Of a DNA stretch of 64,000 bases, positions 1 through 10,393 are shown one piece after another. A model generated the notes under the pieces. The model was not told the origin of the DNA. It did not search any database and worked only from the letters and a program-made list of their open reading frames with translations. The stretch lies in assembly GCA_900323505.1 (NCBI GenBank), contig OOIN01000032.1, positions 186,001 to 250,000 of the forward strand. The letters are read 5' to 3'. Origin of the DNA: Ustilago trichophora (lineage: Eukaryota > Basidiomycota > Ustilaginomycetes > Ustilaginales > Ustilaginaceae). Each line of letters opens with the position of its first letter. Positions within the stretch are counted from its first letter, which is position 1. The position numbers and the translations under genes are program-made.

Positions 1-905
1 TGGAAGAGTTGAAAGGCCCGAGATACGAAAAGGCATTCGAGATGGAGACGCAGACCAATCCGGAAGCGATTCTGTTCGTCCGTGCTGGCTTGTCTCCAGA
101 AGCACCGGCCGAAGCATCAGATGTGGGAAGCAGCAACATTGGTGTTGGTGCAGGAGCGGGCGAGGTCATGATCCACGAAGCGCGCGAAAAGCGCACCTGG
201 TTATGCTTTACCGTCCGCAACGACTGCTTCATCCACTACATCGCCCTTCCCACCTCTGCCGACTCTTCGGTCGAAAATATCACCGCTGACCTGTCCAGCA
301 CCTCTCTCAACAGTACACGCAAACCTTTTCCCACCACCAACTCCGCAGCTGTGCCAGATTGGAGCCTCCACAGCTTCAACACAAATCCCAACCCTCTCGA
401 TCTACACGTCTCCTATTCCCTCCTCTCGCTCTCCCTCCACCCATCCTCACTCTACATTTGCGTTCAGACAGGCGACCACACCTCTCCCGCCCTCGCTTCT
501 ACCTCTTCATCCACCGCACCGGGCTCGCTATCCCGCCTCCTCCTCCTCCCGCCCTTATCCTCAACACGAGCAGCGACCATTTGGACCGGTGTCCCCACCA
601 GCTCCTACGCCGTACCTCGACATGCATGGCTACCTTGCGGCAGAGGTTGCTGGCTTAACGCCGAAGATGGAGTGCTACGACTGGTTGATTTGAAAGGTCG
701 GACCCGAGCGCAGGTGTTAGCCCATGGTGTGTCGGGAGATGGTGATGAGGCTCAAGCACAAGCGGCCGCGGCAAGTTGGAGTAGAGGTGGAAATACAATT
801 GTCAAAGACGTGGTGGTGTTGGGTGAGAACAAGGTGGCCAGTTGTGGATTTGACAGGACGGTGAGAATCGTCGCTGTAGAGGCTGGCATTCTTGAGTCCT
901 CATAG
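1..905 (+). CDS. WD40-like protein, C-terminal part (5' end outside window)
   Basis: The reading frame is open through the left edge and ends at a TAG at 903-905, so about 300 C-terminal residues are present. The first apparent start in this frame is a TTG codon and is not credible as an initiator; the true start lies upstream. The last 40 residues (VASCGFDRTVRIVAVEAG) look like a WD40 blade with the usual GFDRTVRI ending, and the segment before it (GVLRLVDLKGR) resembles another blade. The middle is Ser/Thr/Pro-rich and low in complexity. I do not recognise the family member. The gene is convergent with CYB2, 206 bp downstream, so the two share a short terminator region. Confidence 0.6.
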   Translation, partial: EELKGPRYEKAFEMETQTNPEAILFVRAGLSPEAPAEASDVGSSNIGVGAGAGEVMIHEAREKRTWLCFTVRNDCFIHYIALPTSADSSVENITADLSSTSLNSTRKPFPTTNSAAVPDWSLHSFNTNPNPLDLHVSYSLLSLSLHPSSLYICVQTGDHTSPALASTSSSTAPGSLSRLLLLPPLSSTRAATIWTGVPTSSYAVPRHAWLPCGRGCWLNAEDGVLRLVDLKGRTRAQVLAHGVSGDGDEAQAQAAAASWSRGGNTIVKDVVVLGENKVASCGFDRTVRIVAVEAGILESS

Positions 906-1111
906 AAGTTGTGATTTGTTTTCAACAGCGATCCGTAGATTTATCACATTTCACTGTCTCGCATTACGCTTGTGCTTGTGCTTGTGCTTTTGAGCGAGGC
1001 TTTTCTTTGTTTTGGGAAGTGTGTGATCTAAATTCTCGAGAAAACCGCAAACTTTAACGTACAAGCAACAGAAAAAGAGACAGGAGGATGTAAAAGTAAC
1101 CGGGGGACCCA

Positions 1112-2608
1112 TCAGAGCTTGTTAGCAGGCTCATTAGGCATTCCGACTGCGGTGGAGAGTTTCTCGTAGATCTGATGACCGTGGCTGATGGGAGTAAAGT
1201 TGACGTGGGTGCCCAGGGCTCTGGCATCTACCATCTCGGGAACAACGTCTTTAAGTGTTGGAGCACCGAGTAAACGCATGTTCATCTCCATCTCTGCCTT
1301 GAGCAGCTGAATAGCGTGTACCACACCGTCGCTTCCATATGCCGAGTAAGCGTAGAGGAAAGGTCTTCCAATGCCCACCGCCGTAGCACCCATTGCAACG
1401 GCTTTGAGAACGTCGCTGGCACGACGAATACCTCCATCCACAAAGATCTGGAACATGGGGTTAGGGAAGAGGTTTCTCGCCTTGAGAGCCTCTACGACTT
1501 CGCCTAGGACTTCAATTCCTGAACGAGCGAAATCGAGCTGTCGTCCACCGTGGTTGGAGAGGACTACACCAGAAAGACCAAGCTCGGCAGCTCGAACAGC
1601 GTCTTCCCAAGTCTGAACACCTTTGAGGACGATAGGCATCTTGGTAACGCTTCGGAGCCAGGTGAGGTCATCCCAGGAGAGAGAAGGGTCGATAAAAGAC
1701 GAAATGGCACGTGCAGCACCTTGCGATCGATCGACATTGTCCTTGTTCTGATTCTGCATGTCGGATCCTACATCGTCAAACTTCATCCTCATGTCCTTCT
1801 CCCTACGACCCAACTGAGGTGCATCAACGGTGACAAAGAGACCCTTGATACCGGCATCCTCAGCCTTCTGAATGATCTTTTCGGTAATCTTTCGATTCGA
1901 GTTGACGTAAAGCTGCATAAATTGAACCTGGTCATCCTTGACTTTGGCAGCTACGATCTCGTCAAAGCTACAAGAGGCCAAGGTGGGGATCATCTGAATG
2001 ATTCCTTCCTTTCCAGCTGCGACAGTGAGGTTCTTCTCACCATCCGGGTGACCGAGTTTCCCGAGAGCTGTAGCGGTGATGTATACGGGCAGAGTCGATT
2101 TGTTGCCAAGCAACGAGGTGGAATAGTCGACCTTGGATACATCGCGAAGGATGCGCGGGCGGAACCAGATGCGACCGAAGGCAGAGGTGTTTTCTCGCAT
2201 GGTAACTTCGTCATCTGCACCCGAAGAGTAGTAGGCCCATGCAGTGGGCTTGAGAACACGCTTGGCGATCACCTCGAAATCGTACAAGTTCAAACATTGG
2301 GAGAGAGGAGGAATTCCACCATCGTCTTGCTTGGCGACGGCTCTGGTCTCCTTCTTGTCTTCCTTTTTGATTGTAGAAGGGTCGACGGGACCGAGACATT
2401 TCTCCTTGGGAAGGTTTTCCTCGAGTGTGCCAGGTGGGTGGATGGGATCGTATTCCTCGGTGGCATCTTTACCAGCATACTTGAGAATGATGCCTGCTCC
2501 ACCAGGATGTTCGGGCAAAAACTCGGTAACGTCGTAGGCATTGCCGTGGACAATGACCCAGCAAGAATCCTTCGAGTTATGCTTCTGAACTTCGTCGAAC
2601 TTCAACAT
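1112..2608 (-). CDS. CYB2: Flavocytochrome b2, L-lactate dehydrogenase (cytochrome)
   Basis: The protein of 498 residues has an N-terminal cytochrome b5 domain (about 1-75; HPGG haem ligand H34 and second ligand H57, spaced 23 apart as in yeast Cyb2) followed by an FMN-dependent alpha-hydroxyacid dehydrogenase domain. The SNHGGRQLD motif gives catalytic H353 and R356, and TVDAPQLGRREKDMR is the family signature. The reaction is oxidation of L-lactate to pyruvate with electron transfer to cytochrome c. I chose the start MLKFDEVQKH at 2608 because the cytochrome b5 fold begins there; the frame stays open 79 codons further upstream, but that part is GT/CT microsatellite-derived and looks like leader. 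With this start there is no mitochondrial presequence. The C-terminus is -NKL, close to a peroxisomal PTS1. An intermembrane-space form would need an unseen upstream exon. Confidence 0.9.
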   Translation of the reverse strand: MLKFDEVQKHNSKDSCWVIVHGNAYDVTEFLPEHPGGAGIILKYAGKDATEEYDPIHPPGTLEENLPKEKCLGPVDPSTIKKEDKKETRAVAKQDDGGIPPLSQCLNLYDFEVIAKRVLKPTAWAYYSSGADDEVTMRENTSAFGRIWFRPRILRDVSKVDYSTSLLGNKSTLPVYITATALGKLGHPDGEKNLTVAAGKEGIIQMIPTLASCSFDEIVAAKVKDDQVQFMQLYVNSNRKITEKIIQKAEDAGIKGLFVTVDAPQLGRREKDMRMKFDDVGSDMQNQNKDNVDRSQGAARAISSFIDPSLSWDDLTWLRSVTKMPIVLKGVQTWEDAVRAAELGLSGVVLSNHGGRQLDFARSGIEVLGEVVEALKARNLFPNPMFQIFVDGGIRRASDVLKAVAMGATAVGIGRPFLYAYSAYGSDGVVHAIQLLKAEMEMNMRLLGAPTLKDVVPEMVDARALGTHVNFTPISHGHQIYEKLSTAVGMPNEPANKL

Positions 2609-3838
2609 GGTTGGTGGTGCGACGGCGACGTGTTCTCTGTGTGTGTGTGCGTGTGTGGGGAGAGAGAGAAGAAGAGTGAAGATGGATGGAAATGCAAGGA
2701 TGTGCGTGTATATATTGTTCTGGATGTGGCAATGACGGAGAGAGCAGAGCAGAGAAAGAGAAAGACTGCAGAAGGAGTTTGCGGGGGTCGGGCAATCCAA
2801 AAAAGTGACGACGGCGTGGGGTAAAGCTGAAAGGCCGAGCGACAAAAAGTGTCAAACAGAGAGGCGCGGGACGAACCAATTGAAATTCGACCGTTTCGCA
2901 ATGCATCGCTCTGCTCTGCTCTGCGGAAGCGCATCGGCGGAAATACGCCGCTGTCTCTGCCTCTTGTTCATCACTTGAAGATTTGATCCTCAGGCGAGCG
3001 AGCCATGCTCTGCGTCACTACTAGTTTTTCTCTCTCGATCCCAGTTGCCATCCTTGCTGCCTCATGTCAATGGCCTGTCTCGCACAACATCTCTCTTTGC
3101 AGCACAGTCTTTGGTCTTTTCAGTGGGCAATTTCTGTTCTTTGTTGCATGCTTAGTGACCGTCGACCGAGATCATTTTACACAAAGTCTCATAGAAGTAG
3201 AACAAGAGGTCTTCTTCTTTCAATGCACGGCAGAACCAAAACCTCTCTTTCCAAAGCCAGATCTCTTGCCACATCACCAAAGCGGAGAAGCACGGAGTGA
3301 TGAACCTCATGCACGACACTTTCTCCCGCTTTGGCCCCCCCTCTCCTTCTTCTTCTTCCCCTGCTTCTCAGCTTTCGTCCAGAAGCTCGGGCTGGACGGC
3401 GACTCAATGAAGAAATTCCACCGAATAACTGTCATAGGGTCGGACAGAAAAAGATGTGTGGTTGTTCGTATTCGTGTGTTGCGGGGAATCGGCTATCCAA
3501 CCGCGAGAAATTCAAAAAGGGAGAACGGCCGATGACGGAGATGGATTCGTCGGACGTATCTTTCTGCTCTTTCCCAACTCGCCCTTGCTTTCTTCTGCTT
3601 TTAGCTAAGAGCTTACTACTGCTTTCCGTGCGAATGACCTTTCATCTTGCTCCCTTGTCTGCCGAAGTTGAGTACGCTGGTGGACGAGAAGAATCCTTGC
3701 GCTCGTGGTTGTCAAATAATGTCGGCGTTTGATGACAGCTGTTGATCAATGAGATGGAAGTGGCGTCGAGACAAGTGGGTGAAGACAACCAAAAACGCAG
3801 GGTATAGAAACGCAATGTTTTCTCCTGCTGACACAGCA
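2609..3838. other. CYB2 upstream region, no gene seen
   Basis: This holds the leader and promoter of CYB2 (reading leftward), including a compound GT/GA microsatellite at about 2636-2669. Open frames at 3005-3535 and 3331-3732 have no recognisable domain, low-complexity composition and no clear start context, so I do not call them genes. Confidence 0.6.
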
Positions 3839-3947
3839 GCTTCGTTAGCGTAGTTGGATTATCGCATCCGTCTAATAACACGGTGCCTCAGAATCATTCT
3901 GAGTTGATTACAACGGAAGGTCACTGGTTCGAGCCCAGTACGGAGCA
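3839..3947 (+). tRNA. tRNA-Ile(AAT): tRNA-Ile (anticodon AAT) with a 34-nt intron
   Basis: The gene folds as a full cloverleaf. Acceptor stem 3839-3845 (GCTTCGT) pairs with 3940-3946 (ACGGAGC) with one G-T wobble. The D stem is GCG/CGC (3848-3850, 3863-3865). The anticodon stem TCCGT (3867-3871) pairs perfectly with ACGGA (3913-3917). The T arm is ACTGG/CCAGT with loop TTCGAGC. The 7-nt anticodon loop CTAATAA, with AAT at 3874-3876, matches eukaryotic tRNA-Ile. The intron lies at the canonical place after position 37 (3878-3911) and contains a perfect 7-bp hairpin, CTCAGAA-TCA-TTCTGAG. Internal Pol III promoters are present: A box TAGCGTAGTTGG (3846-3857) and B box GGTTCGAGCCC (3926-3936). 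The discriminator base is A3947. Confidence 0.93.
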
Positions 3948-3951
3948 TTTC

Positions 3952-3968
3952 TTTTTGGCATTTTTTTT
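3952..3968 (+). terminator. Pol III terminator of the tRNA-Ile gene
   Basis: A run of five T residues (3952-3956) begins 5 nt after the mature tRNA end and is followed by a run of eight T residues (3961-3968), typical of RNA polymerase III termination. Confidence 0.85.
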
Positions 3969-6069
<2,101 letters not shown>

Positions 6070-8028
6070 ATGGCCTTTGTCCACCATCAGCCGCGGCAGC
6101 AGCGTCGAGACCGTCAGGATCATGTCTTGGACTCGCCTTCTGCCTCCTTCGCCACTCAGCACCGTCAAGAACGAGAAGCTCATCAAGACTGGAGCATCGT
6201 CTTCCCCGGTCGATCGCGTGAGGCGCCACCCTCCGTCTCACCTACAATCGAGGTTGCTTCGCCCGACCACACAGATGACCACACAGATGGCACAGACCCA
6301 CTCGCGCTCACCTTGCCACCTCTTCACGACGGCACAGGTCGATTCCTCGCTTCCCCGCTCAGCCCGGCTTCTACGGATGCCGCCTCCATCGATGCAGCAT
6401 TGCAGTACAGCGCCGATGACGATCATCTCTCCGATGCTCGTCATTCCGAGGATGTCTTTCCCGAGTCTGTCTTTAGCGGTACTGATTCTCAGCTCGATGC
6501 CGATGAAGAGCTCGGCTTTGGTTCTGGCTCCGATTTCGACTTCGAAAGTGACGCTGTAGGTTCTTCACTTCCAAGCCGTAGCTCGGTTCGTCGAGGCGCA
6601 GCACGCACTACCTCCCGCAGAAGGCCATCCAAGCTCAGCCACGTTAGCATCGGCAGCGACGATGAGGATTCTCCATCTCAGTCCCAGAGTCATCTCCTCG
6701 GTAGCAAAGCATGGTCCCTGCTCGGAAGAAGCAATGCCCTCGAGCGTGTGCTTGAGAGTCCTTCTGCTTCCACACAACTCTACTCGAGTGCTCGTTCCAG
6801 TCGCCAAATGCGACCATCTCGTCGTACGGCCAATGATGCGCCTGTCGTTTTTACCAGCGGCTCAGAGCACGAGGACAGTGACGGTCAAAACTTGGACAAC
6901 TCGCGCGCTACGGCGCGTCACGCTGAGGCAGTGTACGATGCGGATCTCGCAGTAAGCAACCTCGCTCAGAGTGCTGGTCTGTCCCACCTCGACCTTAGCG
7001 ATCTTCTCCGCCGACCGAAGCGAAGGCACCGACGCTCGGCAGCTGGCCGCTCCAGCAAGCGCAGCAACACCTCTCAGAGCCTGCTCAGCATCGATTACGA
7101 GTCTCGTCTTCTCGCTCGTGGTGAGAATCTTCACCATTCTCGTCGACATGCGGACGGTGCAGAGACGCCACGATCGTCCACTCAGGCTTCGAGGATGGTC
7201 CAAGAGCACCCGTCCAAGACGTCGCGCGTGATCGGCACTATCCTGCGCAAGGTCTTTGACCTCGAGCCCGAGGTTCTGGATGCATTTCTACAGGAAGATG
7301 CAGAGAGGCATCGCTCGGGAGCGCCGCAGCACCACTACCAGCAGCAGCAACAAGCGAAGCCCGGATTCTCGTTTGAAGCAGCAGACGTACCATTGGCAAG
7401 CATGCCACTGTGCGATGCAGCTGCAGTAAACGCAATGATGCTCGATGGAAGGAGCGAGCACGAGCGCCACCAACCTTCCTCGGATACCGAAGTTGAAGAA
7501 CAAACTATTCCCGCACTTGATCCTTCCACATCCCCGCTCTTCTCCAACGCCAAGCCGGTGGAAGGCGAGGACACGGGCGACAGCTCTGCCTTCCGTCTCA
7601 CTGAAGCAGCCCTTCTCCAGCGCCATTCTGCCTCGACGCGCGGCACTCAATCCCTCATGGAGCCTACCACCATGGAGGCCCTGTCTGCGTTCATGAACAC
7701 TATGGTCATGCCCGTGCCCATGCCCTTCCGCTTGCTAGGTGCTTTGTTCGGATGGTCTTCGATCTGGTCATCACCCTCTTCTTCTTCTTCTCCGTCAAAG
7801 CAGCAGCAGAAGAGGGAGGAACACGACGCAGCAGCAAGCAGAGATGCGGAAGAAGAGCGCAAGTACAGGTACGAGCGTCTGCTCAGTGCTCAACAGGCCA
7901 AAGCGTGGAGTCGAAGATACAGAGGGATCCTGTTCGCCAATGTAGACGACGAGGAGCCGAGTCCCGATGTTCCAGAGTTATGGAGAGGTGAGGAACATCC
8001 TGCGATTGCTGGTCATCAAGATGGGTAG
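6070..8028 (+). CDS. Unrecognised protein with N-terminal AIM/LIR-like motif and C-terminal hydrophobic segment
   Basis: This single-exon frame codes for 652 residues and I do not recognise the family. Visible features are a W-x-x-V motif at residues 41-44 in an acidic context (HQDWSIVFPG), resembling the Atg8-interacting motif of selective autophagy receptors; acidic Ser/Asp stretches that look like CK2 targets (SIGSDDEDSPSQS); a compact segment around residues 390-420 (GTILRKVFDLEPEVLDAFLQ) that looks folded; and a mainly uncharged hydrophobic stretch near residues 537-565 (MVMPVPMPFRLLGALFGW) that could be a membrane anchor or hairpin. A Ser/Lys-rich spacer and a conserved-looking tail (YRGILFANVDDEEP) follow. 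Autophagy-receptor function is only an inference from layout. The start has long 5' leader sequence before it. Confidence 0.75.
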   Translation: MAFVHHQPRQQRRDRQDHVLDSPSASFATQHRQEREAHQDWSIVFPGRSREAPPSVSPTIEVASPDHTDDHTDGTDPLALTLPPLHDGTGRFLASPLSPASTDAASIDAALQYSADDDHLSDARHSEDVFPESVFSGTDSQLDADEELGFGSGSDFDFESDAVGSSLPSRSSVRRGAARTTSRRRPSKLSHVSIGSDDEDSPSQSQSHLLGSKAWSLLGRSNALERVLESPSASTQLYSSARSSRQMRPSRRTANDAPVVFTSGSEHEDSDGQNLDNSRATARHAEAVYDADLAVSNLAQSAGLSHLDLSDLLRRPKRRHRRSAAGRSSKRSNTSQSLLSIDYESRLLARGENLHHSRRHADGAETPRSSTQASRMVQEHPSKTSRVIGTILRKVFDLEPEVLDAFLQEDAERHRSGAPQHHYQQQQQAKPGFSFEAADVPLASMPLCDAAAVNAMMLDGRSEHERHQPSSDTEVEEQTIPALDPSTSPLFSNAKPVEGEDTGDSSAFRLTEAALLQRHSASTRGTQSLMEPTTMEALSAFMNTMVMPVPMPFRLLGALFGWSSIWSSPSSSSSPSKQQQKREEHDAAASRDAEEERKYRYERLLSAQQAKAWSRRYRGILFANVDDEEPSPDVPELWRGEEHPAIAGHQDG

Positions 8029-8506
8029 CCTACACAACGAGTAAGTTGCAAGCTTGCAATGTTCGACAGATTGTTTTTTGTACAGTATAGTTTACGCATA
8101 GCATCCTTTTTCCTCCCCTGCTCAATCAAAGTTGATCTCCACATCAAAAAGGTGGAAGAGAAGTCGATCCCGCCGAAGTGCGGCTGTGAGAAGTGTGAGA
8201 AAATTGGGTAAGCGCGCGCGCTGCTGCGCGGAGTTGCTTTTTCACGTTTGGACCCTGTGCGTGGCTAAAGCAGCAGAAGAGAAAATGAATGAAAGTTGAG
8301 AATCTCAAATCCCGACCCGACTTGCTGGCTGCACTGTCTATGCACGTTGGAAGCAAGCGTCGATCCCCACGCACGGTCCCCCCCTTGCGCTCCTGTTTCT
8401 CCTTGTCCTACTTTGTCCTTGTTTCCTTCTCGCCGCTCATCGACTGTTTCTACCTCTCCACCACCATCCCCTAGACTCCTCCTTCCATCGAGAAGGTTTG
8501 GCAAAA
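8029..8506. other. Intergenic region upstream of the FAD oxidoreductase
   Basis: It contains the 3' flank of the preceding gene, one GTACAGTA element at 8080-8087 and a C/T-rich tract from 8380 to 8495 that is a typical fungal promoter/leader tract for the gene at 8507. No further gene is seen. Confidence 0.6.
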
Positions 8507-10234
8507 ATGAAAATCGCAGTTGTAGGAGGCGGCGTCTCGGGCCTATCCTCCATCTGGGCTCTCAACGAGTACTCTTCCCACGAAGTCCACCTCTTCGAAC
8601 CTCTCCCTTGGATCGGTGGCCATGCCAACACCGTCACCTTCACTCCACCCACCTCGGCCTCTCCCGCCTCTGCACCCAAGACCTCGGTCGATACCGGCTT
8701 CATCGTCTTTAATCGTGTCACCTACCCCAATTTCTTGCGCTTTCTCAAACTTACCGGCGTCGAAATTTTGAACAGTGACATGAGCTTTTCTGTCACTCGT
8801 TTTCTCAAAGGTGCATATGGTGGGTTTGAATGGGCAGGTGGTAGCCCAGCAGCCTTGTTCTGCCAAGCGAGCAATCTGCTGAACCCAGGTCATTGGAGGA
8901 TGGTATGGGATATCATACGGTTCAATCAGCAATCGGTCGACTATCTGCGTCTGTGCAAGCAGAATCCATTCGAGGGGGAAGAAATCAGCATCGGTCAGTG
9001 GCTGGATGAACGAGGATATAGCAAGAGCTTCAGGAAGAATTACTTGATTCCGATGACAGCATCCATCTGGTCCACTGCCCCAGAAACCGCCTTATCCTCC
9101 TTCCCTGCTTTAACTCTGCTCAGATTCATGCACAACCACCACCTCCTACAGATCCTCGATCGACCGCAATGGCTAACCATCAGAAACGGTTCACATTCTT
9201 ACGTCGATCGCATCCTCTCCCGCCTCCCGCACGAACGGGTCCACCAGGGCCATGAAAAGGGCGAAGTTGTCGCAGCGTGGATTGACGCCCGCAACAACAA
9301 ATGGACTCTCAAGACTGCCAATGGGGAGAAGCACTCTGGATGGGATAGAGTGATTTTTGCCGCACACGCCGATCAAACGGTGCAGATCCTCAAGGCCGGT
9401 GAAGCAGAAGGTCTTAGTGTGGGCAGAGAAACAATGGCAGTGTTGGAGAGGTTCAAGTTTAGCGAGAATGTTGCGGTTTTGCATTCGGATGTTCGACTGA
9501 TGCCCAAGAGAAGGGTTGCTTGGTCTGCGTGGAATTTCCTTGCTGAGACCATCCCCTCTTCGGCAGTCTCTGCGAATGGCAATGTCAATGGCAATGGAAA
9601 GCAGGTACACCACAAGGAAGAGGAAGAAGATGTGGATCGGGTATCGCTCACATACTGGATGAACCTACTCCAGTCTCTACCCGAGGAAAAATTCGGTCCG
9701 ATTTTGGTCACCCTCAATCCAACCACTTCTCCTTCCTCTCCCTATACACCCAAGCCCGAACTAGTCCTTAAAACCCAATCCTACACCCACCCTCTCTACA
9801 CCCCCGATAGCGTTTTGGCCCAAACCCAGCTCAAATCGCACCAAGGCACCAGAGGTGCATTCTTTGCCGGTGCTTGGACCAACTACGGCTTCCACGAGGA
9901 TGGATTCTCTTCCGGTCTGCGTGCAGCCGAGGCTATCGAAGGCGTGTATTTGCCGTTTGACGTCAAGGATGCAGAGAGAGAGGTGCCCAAGTTGAAGCAG
10001 ACCGGTTGTAAGGTTGTGGAGAAGTTGGATGGTTTGGCGAGGATTGGGGTGGTTGGTTGGGCGGTAGGGTGGGTGTTTTTGGTATTGCTGCATTTGTTGG
10101 CGGTGGTAGAGGTGGGATTGGCTGTGGCTGGAGGCAAGAAGGAGTGGTATGAGGGTTTGGGGACGGTCAAGGGTCATCTGAGGGAGTCGGTGAAAGAGGG
10201 ACAGAGGAGAAAGAAGAAAGTCAAGTCGACATAG
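8507..10234 (+). CDS. FAD-dependent amine-oxidase-like oxidoreductase (COG2907 type), membrane-anchored
   Basis: The protein has 575 residues. Its N-terminus is a Rossmann dinucleotide-binding motif (MKIAVVGGGVSGL) followed by the family segment PWIGGHANTV and a DTGFIVFN motif as in the COG2907 'predicted NAD/FAD-binding' flavoproteins related to amine oxidases and phytoene desaturases. The C-terminal FAD-binding element is FFAGAWTNYGFHEDGFSSG. One strongly hydrophobic helix near residues 512-540 suggests a tail membrane anchor. ATG 8507 is preferred: the frame can be read from a TTG three codons upstream, but only the ATG has the GCAAAA context. In bacteria and some fungi this family is linked to cyclopropane fatty acid synthesis, but no such gene is nearby and the substrate is unknown. 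It is convergent with the glycosidase gene, 160 bp away. Confidence 0.85.
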   Translation: MKIAVVGGGVSGLSSIWALNEYSSHEVHLFEPLPWIGGHANTVTFTPPTSASPASAPKTSVDTGFIVFNRVTYPNFLRFLKLTGVEILNSDMSFSVTRFLKGAYGGFEWAGGSPAALFCQASNLLNPGHWRMVWDIIRFNQQSVDYLRLCKQNPFEGEEISIGQWLDERGYSKSFRKNYLIPMTASIWSTAPETALSSFPALTLLRFMHNHHLLQILDRPQWLTIRNGSHSYVDRILSRLPHERVHQGHEKGEVVAAWIDARNNKWTLKTANGEKHSGWDRVIFAAHADQTVQILKAGEAEGLSVGRETMAVLERFKFSENVAVLHSDVRLMPKRRVAWSAWNFLAETIPSSAVSANGNVNGNGKQVHHKEEEEDVDRVSLTYWMNLLQSLPEEKFGPILVTLNPTTSPSSPYTPKPELVLKTQSYTHPLYTPDSVLAQTQLKSHQGTRGAFFAGAWTNYGFHEDGFSSGLRAAEAIEGVYLPFDVKDAEREVPKLKQTGCKVVEKLDGLARIGVVGWAVGWVFLVLLHLLAVVEVGLAVAGGKKEWYEGLGTVKGHLRESVKEGQRRKKKVKST

Positions 10235-10393
10235 GTGGCATCATCAAGGGTTCATCATCATCGCAAATGTAGATTCACGGAAAAGAAAAGAAAAATGTAA
10301 AGTTGGAAGACTTGTATCATTGCAATGGAATAGCATCCTTGTCCTCAAAATTGTCCGTATCGTATGGAATTCGAAAGCGGGCACTCACTTGAA

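Noticed and set aside
1550..2824. Plus-strand open frame of 424 codons opposite CYB2
   Set aside because: It is the antisense shadow of a clear flavocytochrome b2 gene and has no domain of its own.
3005..3535. Open frame of 176 codons upstream of CYB2
   Set aside because: Low-complexity, no recognisable domain, no conserved start context; overlapping frames of similar length exist in the same DNA.
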